A DNA stretch of 20,071 nt from the NCBI GenBank assembly GCA_045588185.1, contig JAZNDR010000080.1:1-20071 (forward strand), in the 5' to 3' direction. Of this stretch, positions 14,160 through 20,032 are shown in pieces. This DNA comes from Scatosoma sp045588185. Lineage in GTDB: Bacteria > Bacillota > Clostridia > Christensenellales > Borkfalkiaceae. A program made the position numbers and the translations under genes. The first letter of the stretch is position 1. Each line of letters starts with the position of its first letter. The notes under the pieces were generated by a model that made no database searches, was not told the DNA's origin, and saw only the letters and a program-made list of their open reading frames with translations.

Positions 14160-15452
14160 TTATCTTTTCTGTTTTTTAGAAATCAAGACACAAAGACTTG
14201 TCAACAGCCCTGCCGTTATCCCGCCTCCTGCCGACGAATTGCAACCGCTTTCCTCTGTCAACGCTTGATACCGTGCAAATCCGCATTCTTGACAAATATA
14301 CATTTCCGCTTTCGTACCGTCTTCTCTCGTAACCGTCAAAGGATTTCCGTATCGGTGTTCGCAAATTTCCCCGATTGTACTATCACTATCAGTTGCCGTA
14401 TCACTATCGCTTGCCGTGTCGCTATCGCTTGCCGTGTCGCTACCACTTGCCGTATCGCTATCACTTGCCGTATCGCTATCACTTGCCGTATCGCTATCGC
14501 TTGCCGTATCACTATCACTCGTCGTATCACTATCACCCACAGGCGGATTTTGCGCGAAGCCCGAGGGGGTGGGCATATTTTCGGGAATTTCCTCGCCGAA
14601 TAAAAGCCAGGCATATTCGGGGTAATCGACGAACGCGTTGCGCGTGCCCGTAATGGCTTGTACGGCGTCGTTTCTGCCCATTTCCCAAGTATCGACGGGG
14701 TCGGCTTCCATCCACGAAAGCAATATATCGAGATTTTCTATAACCCCTGACGAACCCCACATATACTGCGTATTGCCCCAGCGGGTATAGGTATACAGCA
14801 CGATACGCGCGCAATCGCCTTTTACACTGTCTTGGGGTTCGTAGTATCCCACACTCTCGCCGTACGCTTTGTTCTCACGACTGCTGTTTTCGCTGGTTGC
14901 CGTAGGGCGGAGCATCATAATATCAGCCTCGTCATTGTTTTTACTCCACGTGCTCCCATTCAAACTTTTGCTCTTCGGCCAAGTATGTTCTCTGTTCCAA
15001 GTTGCGCCCTCGTCCCAAGTCCCCGACAATTCTTTACCCGAATAGAACGAGGATATTTTCGAATAATCGCCGTTTTGGCAATCGGTATAGCAATAGAGCG
15101 GGCGCGTTTCCTGATAGCCCGTAATATGCGTATGCTTGGTTTTCATCATGGACTGCAACGCTTTATACAGCTCGCTTTGCGGTGCGTCCGTCTGTGAAGT
15201 CCCGCCCGACTTTTCGGACAGCGTTTCATAGGTATAATTACCCGTGTAAAATTCCTCTGCATAAACGGAAAGGAAAGAACTCTCCTCGCCCCGCACGCCC
15301 CAGTTGGCGATATATTTCCCCACCTTCACGTATTCGATATCCGAAGCCGAGGACGGCAAACCTCCCTCTGCCCCCGCCGTGCGCATACCAAAAGGCATTA
15401 ACGCTATCAACGCTACTACCGCAAGACACACGAATTTCTTTTGTTTTCGCAT
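14160..15452 (-). CDS. Secreted endonuclease I-family nuclease with Ser-Asp-Thr-Ala repeats and C-terminal anchor-like segment
   Basis: 430 residues. An N-terminal signal peptide (basic MRKQKK, hydrophobic core, TAGA cleavage region near 28) precedes an endonuclease I (EndA/NucM, PF04231) domain. The beta-beta-alpha-metal site is seen in TWNREHTWPKS with general base H156, and a second family block is NNDEADIMMLRPT. The protein should cut extracellular DNA without sequence specificity, for nutrient or biofilm DNA. Residues 306-357 are about eight to nine copies of a six-residue SDSDTA-type repeat, followed by a cysteine module (CEH...YICQECG, about 364-391) and a hydrophobic C-terminal helix ending KKQKR, resembling a membrane or wall retention signal although no LPXTG is visible. 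The start at 15452 is preceded by GAGGGGGTG. Confidence 0.9.
   Translation of the reverse strand: MRKQKKFVCLAVVALIALMPFGMRTAGAEGGLPSSASDIEYVKVGKYIANWGVRGEESSFLSVYAEEFYTGNYTYETLSEKSGGTSQTDAPQSELYKALQSMMKTKHTHITGYQETRPLYCYTDCQNGDYSKISSFYSGKELSGTWDEGATWNREHTWPKSKSLNGSTWSKNNDEADIMMLRPTATSENSSRENKAYGESVGYYEPQDSVKGDCARIVLYTYTRWGNTQYMWGSSGVIENLDILLSWMEADPVDTWEMGRNDAVQAITGTRNAFVDYPEYAWLLFGEEIPENMPTPSGFAQNPPVGDSDTTSDSDTASDSDTASDSDTASDSDTASGSDTASDSDTASDSDTATDSDSTIGEICEHRYGNPLTVTREDGTKAEMYICQECGFARYQALTEESGCNSSAGGGITAGLLTSLCVLISKKQKR
14382..14537 (-). repeat. In-frame 18-bp tandem repeat coding for SDSDTA units
   Basis: About eight to nine imperfect 18-bp units encode the acidic Ser/Asp/Thr/Ala linker of the nuclease. 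Units differ mainly at third codon positions (for example TCGCTATCG versus TCACTATCA on the plus strand) and one unit has Gly for Asp. Copy number is likely variable between strains by slippage. Confidence 0.88.
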
Positions 15453-15472
15453 TTTTACACCCCCTCGTTTTT

Positions 15473-15501
15473 ATTATAGCACATAAAAACGCTTCTTGCA
15501 A
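15473..15501 (-). promoter_or_regulatory. Promoter of the endonuclease I gene
   Basis: On the minus strand TTGCAA (15501-15496), 17 bp, TATAAT (15478-15473), with a TG extension before the -10. It lies just beyond the rubredoxin terminator. Confidence 0.82.
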
Positions 15502-15506
15502 GCAAT

Positions 15507-15538
15507 TTAAAAGCGTTGCTTTTTTGCAACGCTTTTAA
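15507..15538. terminator. Terminator after the rubredoxin gene
   Basis: TTAAAAGCGTTGC (15507-15519) and GCAACGCTTTTAA (15526-15538) form a perfect 13-bp stem with a six-base T/A loop, directly after the rubredoxin stop. On the minus strand it ends in TTTTAAATT, giving a moderate T-run. It insulates the rubredoxin unit from the nuclease promoter. Confidence 0.85.
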
Positions 15539-15539
15539 C

Positions 15540-15698
15540 TCATTCTTCCGTAAAATTTTCTTTGCCTACACCGCAAAGCTCGCATTCGAACTCCTCGGGC
15601 AGGTCCTCGAACTTCGTGCCTGCCACGATTCCTTTATTCGGCAAGCCCTGTTCTTCGTCGTATACCCAGCCACATACCGTGCACACGTATTTGCTCAT
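15540..15698 (-). CDS. Rubredoxin
   Basis: A 52-residue iron-sulfur electron carrier. Two Cys-x-x-Cys-Gly knuckles bind one iron: CTVCG near residue 6 and CELCG near residue 39, with the family GWVYDEEQG and GTKFEDLPEEFEC signatures. The second knuckle lacks the usual tryptophan-proline context (DWxCPxCG), here FECELCGVGKENF. The start at 15698 is chosen for the excellent AAGGAGGAT upstream; an earlier in-frame start would overlap the preceding gene. It lies 13 bp after the flavodiiron gene, its natural redox partner, so it should deliver electrons for oxygen or NO reduction. Confidence 0.95.
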   Translation of the reverse strand: MSKYVCTVCGWVYDEEQGLPNKGIVAGTKFEDLPEEFECELCGVGKENFTEE

Positions 15699-15711
15699 TC
15701 TTTTATCCTCC

Positions 15712-16866
15712 TTATTTACAAAGCTCTTGCGCAAGCGCGCGTATCTCTTCGCGGTTTGCCTCCGTCATTGCCGACAGAATTTTAACCGTCGCTTCCGTAT
15801 ATTGCATATTCTTGCATTTCTCCAACGCTCCGCGCATAACCCGCGTCGCCATCGGCGCCCAGCTCCCGTTCTCGATAAAGCCGACCGTCTTGTTTTGCCA
15901 ATTCCGCTCGACGAGATTTGCAATAAACTCCCGCATAAACGGAAATATCTCGCCGTTATAGGTCGTCGTCGCCAACACGGCTTTCCCGTAACGGAACGCA
16001 TCCTCTACCGCTTCCGCCATATCACACCGCGCCAAATCGTTCAAAACCACCTTTTCGCAACCGTTTTTCTTTAACTCCTCGGCGAGCAGCTCTACCGCCT
16101 TTTTCGTATTGCCGTACACGGAAGTGTAAGCAATCACCACCCCCTCGCTCTCCGCGCGGTAACTCGACCAAGTGTTATATAAACCGAAGTAATATTCTAA
16201 ATTCTCTTGTAAAACGGGACCGTGCAACGGGCAAATGGTCTGAACTTCCCTGTCCGCAAGCTTTTTCAACAGCGACTGTACCTGTGCGCCGTATTTTCCG
16301 ACGATACCGAAATAATATCTTCTCGCTTCGCAAGCCCAGTCCTCGTCCGTATCGAGCGCACCGAATTTTCCGAACGCGTCGGCGGAAAAGAGTATTTTTT
16401 CCGTTTCGTCGTAGGTTACGACCACCTCAGGCCAATGCACCATAGGAGCGGTAATAAACGAAAGCTTGTGCTTCCCTAAATCCAACACAAACCCCTCGCC
16501 TGCCACGACCTGCTTTTCCGCGAAATCCGTTCCGAAAAAGTTTTTCATCATCATAAACGCTTTGGCGGAAGCCACTATCTTCGCATTCGGATACTTTTTA
16601 ACGAACGCAAAGATATTTGCCGAATGATCGGGTTCCATATGCTGTACGATGAGATAATCGGGTGCTCTGCCGTTTAACGCCGTTTCCAAGTTTTCCAGCC
16701 ATTCCCGCTCGAAAGCCGCGTCCACCGTATCCATTACGGCGGTCTTGCCGTCCAAAATCACATAAGAATTATATGCAATCCCGTTCGGAATAGCGTACAT
16801 TCCCTCGAATAAATCGGTTTTACGGTCGTTTACTCCGACGTATTTTACCGTTTCACTGATTTGCAT
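15712..16866 (-). CDS. Flavodiiron protein (FprA-type oxygen/NO reductase)
   Basis: 384 residues: an N-terminal metallo-beta-lactamase-like diiron domain and a C-terminal flavodoxin domain. Diiron ligands are complete: H76-x-E78-x-D80-H81 (HMEPDHSAN), H144 (PMVHWPE), D163 (FSADAFG) and H215 (CPLHGPV). The flavodoxin FMN loop is IAYTSVYGNT (about 246-255). It reduces oxygen to water, or nitric oxide to nitrous oxide, protecting an anaerobe whose glycyl-radical or iron-sulfur enzymes are oxygen-sensitive. The start at 16866 is chosen because AGAGGGAT lies upstream, while an ATG 21 bases earlier would place that ribosome site inside the gene. It is paired with rubredoxin downstream and follows the hypoxanthine phosphoribosyltransferase gene by 56 bp. 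Confidence 0.96.
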   Translation of the reverse strand: MQISETVKYVGVNDRKTDLFEGMYAIPNGIAYNSYVILDGKTAVMDTVDAAFEREWLENLETALNGRAPDYLIVQHMEPDHSANIFAFVKKYPNAKIVASAKAFMMMKNFFGTDFAEKQVVAGEGFVLDLGKHKLSFITAPMVHWPEVVVTYDETEKILFSADAFGKFGALDTDEDWACEARRYYFGIVGKYGAQVQSLLKKLADREVQTICPLHGPVLQENLEYYFGLYNTWSSYRAESEGVVIAYTSVYGNTKKAVELLAEELKKNGCEKVVLNDLARCDMAEAVEDAFRYGKAVLATTTYNGEIFPFMREFIANLVERNWQNKTVGFIENGSWAPMATRVMRGALEKCKNMQYTEATVKILSAMTEANREEIRALAQELCK

Positions 16867-16922
16867 TTCTATCCCTCTCTTTATCATTATGATTTTTTTC
16901 TCTCGATTTCATACCGATTCGG

Positions 16923-17477
16923 TTATTCCCGCCCGTATACTGCTATGTACGGAAGATTTCTATAATACTCCGCACAATCAAGACCGTAACCGATAACGAA
17001 CAAGTCGGGAATCGTGAACAGCGATAAATCGACTTTGAAGTCCACGAGCCGTCTTTCGGGCTTATCCAAAAGGGTAACCACGCGTAAGGAAAGCGGATTT
17101 CTCGCCTTTAACATCTTCACGACGTCGTTCAGCGTTCTGCCCGTGTCGATGACGTCTTCCACGATAACCACGTGATAGTTGGATATATCCTGTTCTAAAT
17201 CCATCGTGATTTTAACTACACCCGACGATACCGTACCGCTGTAATAGCTCTTCGCGCACATAAACCCGATTTCGCACGGCACACTCACCGCACGGCATAA
17301 ATCCGCCATAAACACGAACGCGCCCTTTAAAATGCTGACGAGCAAAATCGGTCTGCCGTCGTACCATTCGTCGATTTTTTTGCCTGCTTTTTCAATCGCT
17401 TCCGCAATTTGTTCTTTTGTAATAATGACCTTCTTGATTTTGCGGTTATGCTCCTCGACCGCGCAAATTTTATCCAT
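16923..17477 (-). CDS. hpt: Hypoxanthine (guanine) phosphoribosyltransferase
   Basis: Purine salvage enzyme, 184 residues, a typical length. The PRPP-binding loop is VVIVEDVIDTGRTL (about 103-116). The segment LLVSILKGAFVFMADL, with the conserved Lys-Gly, the flexible-loop KSYYSGT, and PDLFVIGYGLDCAEYYRNLPYIAV at the C-terminus, are all HPRT signatures. It converts hypoxanthine or guanine with PRPP to IMP or GMP in the cytosol. ATG at 17477 has AAGGAG at eight bases and a near-consensus promoter just upstream. It is likely co-transcribed with the flavodiiron and rubredoxin genes, although the functional link is weak. Confidence 0.96.
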   Translation of the reverse strand: MDKICAVEEHNRKIKKVIITKEQIAEAIEKAGKKIDEWYDGRPILLVSILKGAFVFMADLCRAVSVPCEIGFMCAKSYYSGTVSSGVVKITMDLEQDISNYHVVIVEDVIDTGRTLNDVVKMLKARNPLSLRVVTLLDKPERRLVDFKVDLSLFTIPDLFVIGYGLDCAEYYRNLPYIAVYGRE

Positions 17478-17508
17478 TGTAAAAGCTCCTTGATAAGGTT
17501 ACGCAAAA

Positions 17509-17537
17509 ATTATAACATATACGAAATTTTTTTTCAA
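17509..17537 (-). promoter_or_regulatory. Promoter of the hpt-flavodiiron-rubredoxin unit
   Basis: On the minus strand TTGAAA (17537-17532), 17 bp, TATAAT (17514-17509), about 32 bp before the hpt start. Confidence 0.8.
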
Positions 17538-17551
17538 GTCTTTGCGCATAA

Positions 17552-17585
17552 AAAAATAACGGCAATATCCCTTACCGTTATTTTT
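17552..17585. terminator. Terminator between the LRR lipoprotein gene and hpt
   Basis: AAAAATAACGG (17552-17562) pairs with CCGTTATTTTT (17575-17585) around a 12-base loop. The A/T-rich stem gives a T-run on both strands, with further A bases at 17550-17551. It would stop transcripts from the lipoprotein gene. Confidence 0.75.
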
Positions 17586-17731
17586 AGTTATTCAAGCGAA
17601 CCGACGCGCGTTTCGCTTTCATTATAGCTGTTTCTTTTTGGTTCTTTAAGTGTTTAACCCTGTAAAATTACCATTTCCAGCGAATTATAATTTTATAAAA
17701 CCCGTTACAACAATCCAGTAATTCTGCCATC

Positions 17732-19252
17732 TCAGTCCAGTTTTATATTGCCGTCAGTACAAATAATTTCATTACCAGTGGCACCAAGACTGCCCCCCAA
17801 TTCAATTGCATTCCATTGACTTATCGTTCCACAAAACATTATGCAATTTAAGTTTTCACAATACGCAAATGCATAGTGCCCAATTTTAATAATCTCTGCC
17901 CCTAATTTAATCGTTTCTAAATAATCAGCCCCCATAAAAGCATCTTCCCCTATTTGAGTAACAGTGTTTGGAATTTGAAACGAAGTTGCTTTCTTCCCGC
18001 TACAATATCGCAATAAAATAGAGCCATCTTTGTTGTATAAATTTCCATCAATTGCTGTAAAAAACATATTATTTTCATCAACTTCAAATCTTTCTAATGA
18101 ATAACATCCATTAAAATCAAACCAAGATTCTTCATTTAGTGAAATATTTTTTCCAAGCCTTACAACTTTTAAATTGCTACAACCATGAAAGTCGCTCCCA
18201 TCAATTCTTTCCACCTTATCGGGAATAGAAATTTCTTCTAAAGATATACAACCAACAAAAGCGTTATTACCTACATGTGTTAAATTATCGTGCAATTTAA
18301 TATATTTCAAGTTTATAGCACTTTGAAAAGCCGATTCGCTTATACTTGTTGCATTATTAGGCAATTCAAATACCTCATTTTTTCTTCCGCTTGGGTATTG
18401 CTTTAATGTAATGTATCCTGTCGGCGTGCTCTGGATAACTCCATCAACCCAATTATAACTATAATCAACAGTGTATAAAACACCATTTATTGAAATATAT
18501 GATTTATGATTTTCACTAACATAAATTGACTCCAAACCGTCACAATTCCCAAATACATACGATCGCAACCCTGTTTTTTGCGGTATAGTTATGGATATAA
18601 GTGAATCACAATTATTAAAGCCTAATTCATATATTATTTCTAGCGTTTCTGGTAATTTCGTAAAAATTAAGTTAGGACAACTGCAAAATGCATACGGATA
18701 TATTTCCGTAATGCCTTCTGAAATTGTTATAGATACTATTTGCTCACAATCCTCGAAAGACCTATTCCCAATAATTTTTACTGGCAAATTATTATACGAG
18801 GAAGGAATAATTAAATCTGTATCGATGCAACTCCCCAATCCAGTTATAATATAATATGTTTTATCCTTTGAAAGGGAATACTCCAATCCAACACTTTCTG
18901 TTTTTTTGCATACAGTACATATTCCATTTTCCATGGAATGTCCGTACATCAAAATTACTTCACTCTTACGTGCACCGCATTCGCAAACGAAAGCGTGCTC
19001 ACCGTTTGTATTGCAAGTAGCCTCGGTTGTTGCAGATTGCTTCCATGTATGGACGTGCCCACTGTCATCTACATCTTCGTTATCTTTATTTAGGTTGTCC
19101 GAAAATCCATCTTCTTTATCGTGAGTCTTGTCTGTTTGATTATTAGTTTCAGGAAATTTTGATTTATTGTTGTTTATAGTGCAAGCATTTAGAAATGGCA
19201 AACAAAAAAATAAGATAGAAGCGACAAGTAATAATGAAGTTAATTTTTTCAT
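17732..19252 (-). CDS. BspA-like leucine-rich-repeat surface lipoprotein
   Basis: 506 residues. The N-terminus is a lipoprotein signal: MKKLTSLLLVASILFFCLPF followed by lipobox LNAC with C24 as the lipidated residue. An Asn/Asp/Lys-rich linker follows, then a cysteine module (HVHTWKQSATTEATC, CECGARK, CTVCKK) that recurs in clostridial surface proteins. From about residue 140 to the end are BspA-type LRR_5 repeats of the form AF-x-x-C-x-x-L-x-x-I-x-I-P (for example GNNAFVGCISLEEISIPDKV). Such proteins are often adhesins or ligand-binding surface proteins. The gene is visibly more AT-rich than its neighbours, suggesting recent acquisition. Start at 19252 follows GGAGG; a TTG five codons earlier overlaps that site. 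Its promoter is overlain by a palindromic operator, so the divergent XRE protein is the likely repressor. Confidence 0.9.
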   Translation of the reverse strand: MKKLTSLLLVASILFFCLPFLNACTINNNKSKFPETNNQTDKTHDKEDGFSDNLNKDNEDVDDSGHVHTWKQSATTEATCNTNGEHAFVCECGARKSEVILMYGHSMENGICTVCKKTESVGLEYSLSKDKTYYIITGLGSCIDTDLIIPSSYNNLPVKIIGNRSFEDCEQIVSITISEGITEIYPYAFCSCPNLIFTKLPETLEIIYELGFNNCDSLISITIPQKTGLRSYVFGNCDGLESIYVSENHKSYISINGVLYTVDYSYNWVDGVIQSTPTGYITLKQYPSGRKNEVFELPNNATSISESAFQSAINLKYIKLHDNLTHVGNNAFVGCISLEEISIPDKVERIDGSDFHGCSNLKVVRLGKNISLNEESWFDFNGCYSLERFEVDENNMFFTAIDGNLYNKDGSILLRYCSGKKATSFQIPNTVTQIGEDAFMGADYLETIKLGAEIIKIGHYAFAYCENLNCIMFCGTISQWNAIELGGSLGATGNEIICTDGNIKLD

Positions 19253-19286
19253 TATCTTTTCCTCCAAAAATAAATTTTATACTTAT

Positions 19287-19315
19287 ATTATATACGAGAA
19301 TTTCTCGTAAGTCAA
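19287..19315 (-). promoter_or_regulatory. Promoter of the LRR lipoprotein gene
   Basis: On the minus strand TTGACT (19315-19310), 17 bp, TATAAT (19292-19287). The 17-bp spacer is itself a perfect palindrome (operator 1), so repressor binding would block polymerase directly. Confidence 0.85.
19293..19309. promoter_or_regulatory. Operator 1, 17-bp perfect palindrome
   Basis: TACGAGAA, central T, TTCTCGTA: two perfect 8-base arms centred on 19301. It exactly fills the lipoprotein promoter spacer. The same half-site recurs in operator 2, 29 bp away centre to centre. Confidence 0.8.
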
Positions 19316-19318
19316 GCA

Positions 19319-19341
19319 TTTTACGAGAATTTATCGTAAAA
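19319..19341. promoter_or_regulatory. Operator 2, near-perfect 23-bp palindrome before the XRE gene
   Basis: TTTTACGAGAA, central T (19330), TTATCGTAAAA: 11-base arms with one mismatch. It ends 7 bp before the XRE start codon, so it is placed for autoregulation. Confidence 0.78.
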
Positions 19342-19348
19342 TAATAAT

Positions 19349-19561
19349 ATGGATATGATAAGCATTGGGAAAAGAATTAAAGAAATTAGAATAGAACACG
19401 GTTTATCTCAACAAAAATTAGGCGAACTTTTATCCGTGTCACAAGATACTATCTCTCTTTGGGAAAAAGGCAAGAGTGTACCTACCGCCGAATTTTTAAT
19501 TGCGCTCGCAAAGAAATTTGATGTTTCCGTCGATTACATTTTGTGTTTAAAAGATTATTAA
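19349..19561 (+). CDS. XRE-family helix-turn-helix repressor (70 residues)
   Basis: A small DNA-binding protein that is almost entirely one HTH_3 domain: IGKRIKEIRIEHGLSQQKLG, then LLSVSQDTISLWEKGKSVPT and a closing ALAKKFDVSVDYIL. It is similar to phage and plasmid repressors and to short clostridial XRE regulators. No Shine-Dalgarno site precedes the ATG (the upstream bases are TAAAATAATAAT), and a TAAAAT -10-like box at 19337-19342 would start the transcript at about the ATG, so a leaderless message is possible; an alternative ATG two codons later has no better site. It is divergent from the LRR lipoprotein gene across an 96-bp region holding two matching palindromes, so it likely represses both. 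Like the lipoprotein gene, it is AT-rich. Confidence 0.9.
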   Translation: MDMISIGKRIKEIRIEHGLSQQKLGELLSVSQDTISLWEKGKSVPTAEFLIALAKKFDVSVDYILCLKDY

Positions 19562-19594
19562 AGCGTATTATTAAATAAGGTCACAACGCATAAA

Positions 19595-19612
19595 GCCACC
19601 CCTTGGGGTGGC
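19595..19612. terminator. GC-rich hairpin after the XRE gene
   Basis: GCCACCCC (19595-19602) and GGGGTGGC (19605-19612) form a stem with a minimal loop. There is no T-run on the plus strand and only TTT on the minus strand, so it is a weak or partial terminator. It also forms the edge of repeat unit 1. Confidence 0.5.
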
Positions 19613-19711
19613 GTAACCTTACACGGGTATCTGCCGTTTCCACTTTGTGGAGCCTCGGCAGGGCTTCGGCATAAATTGCCTCGCGCGAACCTTTCGGGTT
19701 CGTCTAATCTT
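19613..19711 (-). repeat. Structured repeat unit 1
   Basis: About 99 bp, non-coding, related to the unit at 19763-19860. In plus-strand reading both run: ACCTTA, CGGGTATC, a stem enclosing an inner hairpin, a second short hairpin, the exact 13-mer CCTCGCGCGAACC, and a GAACC/GGTTC hairpin. Here the main stem is CTGCCG (19631-36)/CGGCAG (19656-61) with inner CCAC/GTGG. The strand is given as minus because the hairpin and tRNA-like end lie on the 3' side in that direction; transcription is unproven. Confidence 0.6.
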
Positions 19712-19723
19712 GAAAAGATTAGC

Positions 19724-19761
19724 AAAATAAAAACACCGACTGATGTCGGTGTTTTTATTTT
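19724..19761. terminator. Strong bidirectional terminator beside repeat unit 2
   Basis: A perfect 17-bp stem: 19724-19740 and 19745-19761 around TGAT, core ACACCGAC/GTCGGTGT followed by TTTTTATTTT. It has T-runs on both strands. On the minus strand it directly follows repeat unit 2. Confidence 0.85.
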
Positions 19762-19762
19762 G

Positions 19763-19860
19763 GTGACCTTACCGGGTATCTCCGACACCCTTAAAAGGGA
19801 ACCCTCGGAGAGCGTCGTCGCTTTCGCTCCTCGCGCGAACCCTTCGAGTTCATCATCTTT
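19763..19860 (-). repeat. Structured repeat unit 2
   Basis: About 98 bp, non-coding, related to unit 1 by shared order of helices and the exact 13-mer CCTCGCGCGAACC (19829-19841). The main stem is CTCCGA (19780-85)/TCGGAG (19805-10), different in sequence from unit 1 but equally well paired, and the inner hairpin CCCTT/AAGGG likewise. On the minus strand the unit ends in CCCGGTAAGGTCACCA, one base different from the 3' end of the adjacent tRNA-Glu gene. Confidence 0.6.
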
Positions 19861-19879
19861 CCCGATAAGGTCGCCAAGC

Positions 19880-19905
19880 AAAAACGCCTCCACGAGGGAG
19901 GCGTT
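19880..19905 (-). terminator. Terminator of tRNA-Glu
   Basis: On the minus strand AACGCCTCC/GGAGGCGTT (19905-19897 and 19891-19883) with a five-base loop, running into TTTTT (19884-19880). It starts four bases after the encoded CCA. Confidence 0.88.
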
Positions 19906-19908
19906 GCT

Positions 19909-19983
19909 TGGTGACCTTATCGGGACTCGGACCCGAGTTTACGCCGTGAGAGGGCGTCGTCTTAACCGCTTGACCATAAGGCC
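19909..19983 (-). tRNA. tRNA-Glu (anticodon CTC), atypical T-loop
   Basis: A 75-base cloverleaf on the minus strand. Acceptor GGCCTTA pairs with TAAGGTC (one G-T), the D arm is GTCAAGCGGTTAAGAC, the anticodon arm is ACGCC-CTCTCAC-GGCGT giving anticodon CTC (Glu, GAG codons), the T stem is TCGGG/CCCGA, the discriminator is A, and CCA is encoded. The T loop reads TCCGAGT where nearly all tRNAs have TTCGANT, so position 55 (normally U, modified to pseudouridine) is C. Promoter and terminator are intact, so the gene looks expressed. Confidence 0.92.
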
Positions 19984-20003
19984 GTCACGCATTTTGCTTA
20001 TGT

Positions 20004-20032
20004 AGTATATCACATTTTTTTTGGAATTGCAA
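20004..20032 (-). promoter_or_regulatory. Promoter of tRNA-Glu
   Basis: On the minus strand TTGCAA (20032-20027), 17 bp, TATACT (20009-20004), with a TG extension. It lies about 20 bp before the tRNA 5' end. Confidence 0.82.

Noticed and set aside
14382..14537. CRISPR-like or regulatory repeat
   Set aside because: The 18-bp periodic repeat stays in frame and codes for a Ser/Asp/Thr/Ala linker inside the nuclease gene.
19613..19860. T-box leader responding to tRNA-Glu
   Set aside because: Neither unit shows the T-box antiterminator core (TGGNACCGCG type), and no aminoacyl-tRNA synthetase or amino-acid gene follows on either strand.
19676..20005. Open frame on the plus strand across the repeat units and tRNA gene
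   Set aside because: It runs through two hairpin terminators and antisense through tRNA-Glu; the product is Ser/Arg-rich without a domain. Such frames are common artefacts of tRNA-antisense translation. The minus-strand frame at 19558-19893 is rejected for the same reason.
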